A stretch of DNA of 64,000 nucleotides, from positions 37,822-101,821 of the forward strand of contig NZ_JAHKQB010000001.1 of assembly GCF_018860625.1 (NCBI RefSeq), in the 5' to 3' direction. Below the pieces are notes generated by a model. That model was not told the DNA's origin. It did no database searches and saw only the letters and a program-made list of their open reading frames with translations. Positions 62,401 to 64,000 of the stretch are shown here, piece after piece; within the stretch, counting starts at the first letter, position 1; each line of letters starts with the position of its first letter. Origin of the DNA: Paracoccus sp. C2R09. GTDB lineage: Bacteria; Pseudomonadota; Alphaproteobacteria; Rhodobacterales; Rhodobacteraceae. Both the position numbers and the translations under genes were made by a program.

Positions 62401-64000
62401 CGATCCTGCTGGACGCGTCGGATGCGGAACTGGCGACGATATCGACCGGGCCGCGCGCGATCGTCGGATCGCTTGCCGCCGCAATGGAAGGGAACAACCC
62501 GCTGACCGGGGGCACGGGCGGCATCGCCTATGGCGTCTCGATCACGGATTGGTCGAACGGGGCGGGCAACCGCTTCACGGGCGAATGGGACTATCTGGAG
62601 ATTTCGGGCCCGGAAGCAGCCGATGCACCGCCCGTCGTCGATCAGGGCATTGCGCCCCAGGCGATCGACGAGGACGCGCCCTTCAGCTTCGTCATTCCCG
62701 AAGATGCCTTTGCCGATGACGGCGGAGCGGCGAACCTGGTGCTGACCGCGACCCTTGCGGGCGGTGGGGCATTGCCCGACTGGCTGGTCTTCGATCCGGA
62801 AACCGGCAGCTTCAGCGGCACGCCCGAACAGGCGGATGTCGGTCAGATCACGGTCGAGGTGTCCGCAAGCGACGGCGTGAACGCCCCGGTCGCGACCCAG
62901 TTCACGCTGGACGTGACCGAGGTGAACGACGCACCGACCGCAGCGCCCATCGATGCGGGCAGCGTGGCCGAAACCGGCGCCCCCGTGGCGATCGATCTGC
63001 TGGAGGGTGCGGCCGACAGCGACGGCGGCACCCTGGCCGTGGCCAATGTCACCGCGACGGCGGGCGATCCGGCACAGCCTGTCACCGTGACCCAGGTGGA
63101 CTCTGTCTTGACGGTCGATCCCGCACAATTCGCGGATCTTCTTGCCACCGGCGAAAGCGTGTCCGTGACCGTTGCCTACGAGGTGACGGACGGGCAAGGC
63201 GGTGTCACCGCGAATGTCGCGACCCTGCTGGTCGAGGGGCTGGACGGTCCCTTCACCTGGTATGTCGATGCGGATGGCGACGGATACGGCCTCGACGATG
63301 CGGCGACGAACCAGACGGGCTATGACCAGCCCGACGGCACGGCAGCGCTGGCGGGCGATGCCGATGATGCGGACGCGACCGTCTATCCCGGCGCACCCGA
63401 GATCGAGGACGGCAAGGACAACGACCAGGACGGCGAGATCGACGAGGGCTTCGACGAACCCGCCGAGGTGACGCCGATCCTGTTCCAGGCGGGGGATCTC
63501 AGCTCCTATGACCGGCAGGACAAGAACCCCACGGGGGCGGCGATCAGCGGCGATGGCAGCACGCTGACCCTGACCGGCAACACCTGGAAGAAGCTGGCCC
63601 TTGCCGAGGCCGTCACGGTCGAGACGGGCAGCGTGCTGCGGGTGACCTTCTCGTCCGATGTCGCGACCGAGATCTCGGCCGTGGGCCTGGATACCGACAG
63701 CAACCTCGATACCCTGCCGCAGGCGCTGTTCACGCTGGCGGGGACGCAGGACTTCGCACAGGGCGATCAGACCTACGACACCTATCAGGTGGGCGACGGG
63801 CCCGTGACGTTCGAATTGTCGCTGGATGCCTGGGCGGGTGAGACGTTCCAGTATCTCGTCTTCGTCAATGACGCGGATTCGCTGAACATCGGCACCGCGA
63901 ACGGGGTCTTCTCGGATGTGGCCATCGTGGGGCCGGGTGCGGTGCCCAACAGCGCGCCGGTCGCCGTGGCCGACAGCCTGACCGCGACCGAGGATACCGC
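53481..64000 (+). CDS. Giant secreted multidomain protein (3' end outside window)
   Basis: Open without a stop from ATG 53481 (GTGAGGGAAG upstream) to the window end: at least 3,506 residues, strongly acidic, and I found no cysteine when reading the frame. No signal peptide, which suggests type I secretion. Approximate layout: 10-560 sorbosone/glucose-dehydrogenase-like propeller (ALVWGVDGRLYVTEVDGDVK, YSAGYRNAYDVEVTEDG, NGANNNWGG); 680-995 thrombospondin-3-like linker plus LamG-like domain; 1000-1105 RTX-like (TVGAGANTVTTGAGADVVRG); 1154-1335, 1458-1667 and 2186-2353 malectin-like; Calx-beta at 1672-1782, 2360-2464 and 2643-2752; a second linker/LamG-like unit 2755-3045; cadherin-like about 3047-3160; a MopE-like acidic motif 3256-3326; another beta-sandwich to about 3480, then the start of a cadherin-like repeat (NSAPVAVADSLTATEDT). 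Likely a surface adhesin or matrix protein binding calcium and glycans. Confidence 0.88.
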   Translation, partial: MAVSNDFSASELDLNGQVAINSPTALVWGVDGRLYVTEVDGDVKILTVAFGDKDPADDDPTASFHVTAAETVGLVKAIQNHNDDGSISTGSQRQVTGIDVTPQFDADGNPVMIDGKPAVVMYVTSSDSRIGAGGSGNDANLDTNSGVITRLVQTEDGWDAVDIVRGLARSEENHATNGLEVIQEIDPDTGMLISERMIVANGGNANTGAPSNNFAGQQEQPLSAAILEIDLDEIRAIEAADGLKLDNGRAYVYDLPTLDDPTRDGDDANDPFGGNDGVNSAKLIADGPVQIYSAGYRNAYDVEVTEDGRVWTYDNGANNNWGGRPAGEDSDGDTDSTEAAELAGPPEGYIATNLFVEDNSEIAGNYNPQNWDQMHEITRSDDLNGRSLSAGLGGALTYQWDHPDFDEPLTLVYGGHANPTRAEGSRAGILYTPTAGVDGAKLMVSNLDRGDGRSDFLDVVEWFQEIGYTDAFIANTVVALNPGTRYADEFVAGYTLPTTTGVYSLVEDASGPVGLPSDIAEIVHQVNEIEGDYREPGFTDGAIDTGKGSVNGLAEYTSSIFDDAGQGTMQGALFAASLNQGQYYIIGRDEDGIVQTATTADRTVAADKGFVQSGGAPLGVASIGDDLSAFGNNAAFQGSIWGAIYKQNGPVIEILQPGNADTNPLLGVNFYAGQEPFDPVDNDLDGVDHLNDPFEFDADNGLELTAGERLELNFSQVDLAANPEFSGTIGDTGLLGAALDGTTPNRDAITEADGAAPADRIDGLFDNAGNIIPGGNAPILQIKDVQDGTAIGAANTLRDGLHTGVRIADDVQRMVAEVDIANWWNDQSGGGRITGLTFGDGTQSNFIRFVFGDIGGQLGLELGVETGDSYAVLATVTDADFLTALTDGDAGTLRGKLVTLQLEISDIGGDYAISARYRAGEGASFTEVSVDAAVPAGVLRDVLDGTHTISDGDTTLPSGAAIGIVAQKDDGVSFTAVDFHEIRIEGFGNEIEVSDASAANAQTGTAGTDTLIYTGDDTAPVTLQPGVENIDASGTTGSFAITGNDQANVVTVGAGANTVTTGAGADVVRGTLADLNGDMITDFSNEDALLIEGFSSADIDEIGYSSGSLVLTINGQQITLDGENFADTTDEDAADRVNLTDTADGLRITARAPLEPVVAINAGGTGTFTGTLRDTTLTFYGDEGGAVDGPGFTTPGATKAYPSGGPGGFDFPGTDLDQLLGTERSNGSAFGYDIPVANGTYLIDFIFAEIYWGGGSFPGGGGDGSRVFDINVEGQVAFTDVDIHAEAGGNGIQLVKTYEVEVTDGTLNIEIPPASSDQGKLSGMVVWSTSGAYVPPPDAIAPVIEDISLENPQNFGDGDRALTVVLTDETGFDIDDFAGLDGSEITFDGITPDAISAPTVALSTNGMTATLTYQVTGEGNAWVDGTTGTIQIDAGAFSDAGGNGTAAASAGFVVQSNLDALVRGEVLRAINIGTTDTTAATNLGGDPLDGGAVDNNRYGGAIAADSLITDAFGNPVAFEADNAAYHSSPKANGALNANVDGQSGSTGSNAGGIDLDGSAYHTYRDSTAGSWTSTFDGFANGTYVVELHFAELFQTAANTRVGDFTVNGVVFGDDYDAFAAAQGGAGADKPSFIRKAVTVTDGTIQVLVDDVSAGQPGYSAIVVYEALDPDLPPTLSVGDITVVEGETAEITITRLGDLSEAVTVDVALTPGTADAADIGAASATQVTFAANQTVATITLPIIDDDDEEGAETIGVTLSNATGSAVIANGTATITIAASDSGIQAPVGTTIFELDFEGGEGEAIAIGGFDGTLGDEALTLDEATSQVTGGKLVVQTAEGDINDGADNGSINDFTKTVDLSDPAMTEIYLTSRFDNPFTEDVLIAQGITDGRLPNYAQQGLVFGTGSQAAANMVKLVWGAVAAGAAAPDAMGVQMWSKAGGLDQKVLLADMLAEGLDQFDVASVEMSLVIDKAAGTVGQYVTLFDAAGTIIGGVRPVATAGFATAAPVGMPAAVLANLTSTTEATHVGVTSSDNSIGEGAFTSFEASWDFLRLSSPQYAGGPEPDADGPTASVSIEAPALDADPIVVSVAYADASDIDPATIDAGDVVLTGPTAPGAVTVAFDAETNVATYSFAAPEGGWAEGEYGATVAAAEVADLAASPNANTGGENAIATLSFEDEPVPEYTAGEIALAINAGGPAMTMEGIAFESGQGATEGPFFGGLIYTDPSTGSSGNGPQPIFDGTVYKTEINGNSDGDFTFSAAVDSEKLYFVDLYLAELYASQPGQRIFDVFVEGGAEPVLNDYDILAVNGGDINKPVVVRLATPIAPGENGQIDLSFVAVTDRAKVSAIVIREAVPVGPDTLISVSGPGEVLETGDGADQMVAFTLTASDAALTGDVDMTVQVDGVTSAVTVAFTDGVATFEVAVPTDTRWNGAEAVAFEVISVESEGISVDAGAAAATATVTEDDPADSHDLSDASDPVVAGDYSDDRLAPSDIGAMQQGENILYATQQGDAEPGARDRDYITFEVPEGMVLSALFLDGYVTTEVAGQAFMGLQVGNAVTVDPLTGEPDAGSEGLLAGIVYGDGNLNGDLLELLAAGDPSDAQGADFPGFDGVLTAGTYTLWLNQGGPSTSVTLRAVVEPAPIAALSLSIGDATVTEAEGASLDFAITTDQPFTGQIELTFDTATETGLTQIVDMTDGAGILSLPVADDDVDDGDEQIDLTITAAVDQAAADPVAITLADAVAVGTITEDDGIDPADIDGDGILNQDDPFAYDASNGMDRVLGEGVTFRQDFDTDTDDVFEAGFTGIIVNQGLDPAGMSADDPYGDRTTEGTSLVEDGVLKIESSETDLYDTGTGASNTVKDNYHSGVDVSDVDSFTIEGRVQGGWLGTVPQQYASFGITVGAGGTDDYVKFVISGFQTTPRLQLSNENSLTGAKEQNIILATQDPEIVEEDIASVIFRIEVDKSGDAPSLTATAILLDASDAELATISTGPRAIVGSLAAAMEGNNPLTGGTGGIAYGVSITDWSNGAGNRFTGEWDYLEISGPEAADAPPVVDQGIAPQAIDEDAPFSFVIPEDAFADDGGAANLVLTATLAGGGALPDWLVFDPETGSFSGTPEQADVGQITVEVSASDGVNAPVATQFTLDVTEVNDAPTAAPIDAGSVAETGAPVAIDLLEGAADSDGGTLAVANVTATAGDPAQPVTVTQVDSVLTVDPAQFADLLATGESVSVTVAYEVTDGQGGVTANVATLLVEGLDGPFTWYVDADGDGYGLDDAATNQTGYDQPDGTAALAGDADDADATVYPGAPEIEDGKDNDQDGEIDEGFDEPAEVTPILFQAGDLSSYDRQDKNPTGAAISGDGSTLTLTGNTWKKLALAEAVTVETGSVLRVTFSSDVATEISAVGLDTDSNLDTLPQALFTLAGTQDFAQGDQTYDTYQVGDGPVTFELSLDAWAGETFQYLVFVNDADSLNIGTANGVFSDVAIVGPGAVPNSAPVAVADSLTATEDT

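Noticed and set aside
53403..63197. Very long minus-strand open frames (2,080 and 1,066 codons) opposite the giant gene
   Set aside because: They are antisense shadows of a high-GC plus-strand gene with consistent codon bias and recognisable domains. Their translations are R/G/D/H-rich with no domain pattern, and no ribosome site lies at their starts.

Overview
The window looks like a piece of chromosome or large replicon from a high-GC alphaproteobacterium of the Rhodobacterales, most likely Paracoccus or a close relative. This is inferred from strong G/C preference at third codon positions, tightly packed ATGA-overlapping operons and the gene families present; no rRNA or tRNA gene is here to confirm it. 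Nearly all of the first 52.8 kb is coding. I see no insertion sequence, phage gene, integrase or CRISPR array.

Layout. (1) 1-5032: the end of a sugar-type ABC importer operon, then a GH63-like glycosidase and a glycerate 2-kinase, together best read as uptake and breakdown of glucosyl- or mannosyl-glycerate. (2) 5029-12020: a GntR/FCD regulator, a palindromic operator, an LctP-type permease and glcDEF plus a GlcG-like protein (glycolate oxidation). (3) 12.2-17.9 kb: EF-hand protein, DUF1127 protein, aldehyde dehydrogenase, hybrid histidine kinase with HPt, LuxR-type response regulator. (4) 17.9-20.4 kb: Kef-type antiporter with a KefF-like partner. (5) 20.6-28.1 kb: trehalose/alpha-glucan genes treZ, treY, a shortened glgC, glgX, and a DUF2934 protein. 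(6) 28.1-35.8 kb, minus strand: an ynjBCD ABC system with an ynjF phosphatidyltransferase, a VTT-domain/disulfide-oxidoreductase fusion, a TetR regulator and a HAD hydrolase. (7) 35.9-37.2 kb: peroxiredoxin and a second LuxR-type response regulator.

(8) 37.3-45.7 kb: a TonB-dependent receptor facing a four-gene minus-strand operon that encodes all six petrobactin-type (AsbA-F) activities in four proteins, with an AsbB-AsbC fusion and an AsbD-AsbE fusion. The AsbB-AsbC joint keeps an internal ribosome-binding site and is one base change from a stop codon. This is the most striking locus. (9) 45.8-52.8 kb: an SDR enzyme divergent from a pyrimidine-degradation operon rutABCDEF, followed by a type-II lumazine synthase and an NCS1 permease in place of the NCS2 RutG.

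(10) 52.8-53.5 kb: an AT-rich non-coding block with repeated TGCGCA palindromes. (11) 53481 to the window edge: the first 3,506 codons of a giant acidic secreted protein in which I saw no cysteine, with a sugar-dehydrogenase-like propeller, malectin-like, Calx-beta, RTX-like, cadherin-like and MopE-like segments. Long open frames opposite this gene are antisense shadows.

The window reads as an accessory nutrient and stress-physiology region: compatible-solute turnover (glycosylglycerate breakdown, trehalose synthesis), two-carbon acid oxidation, iron scavenging, uracil nitrogen salvage, K+/H+ homeostasis and surface attachment.
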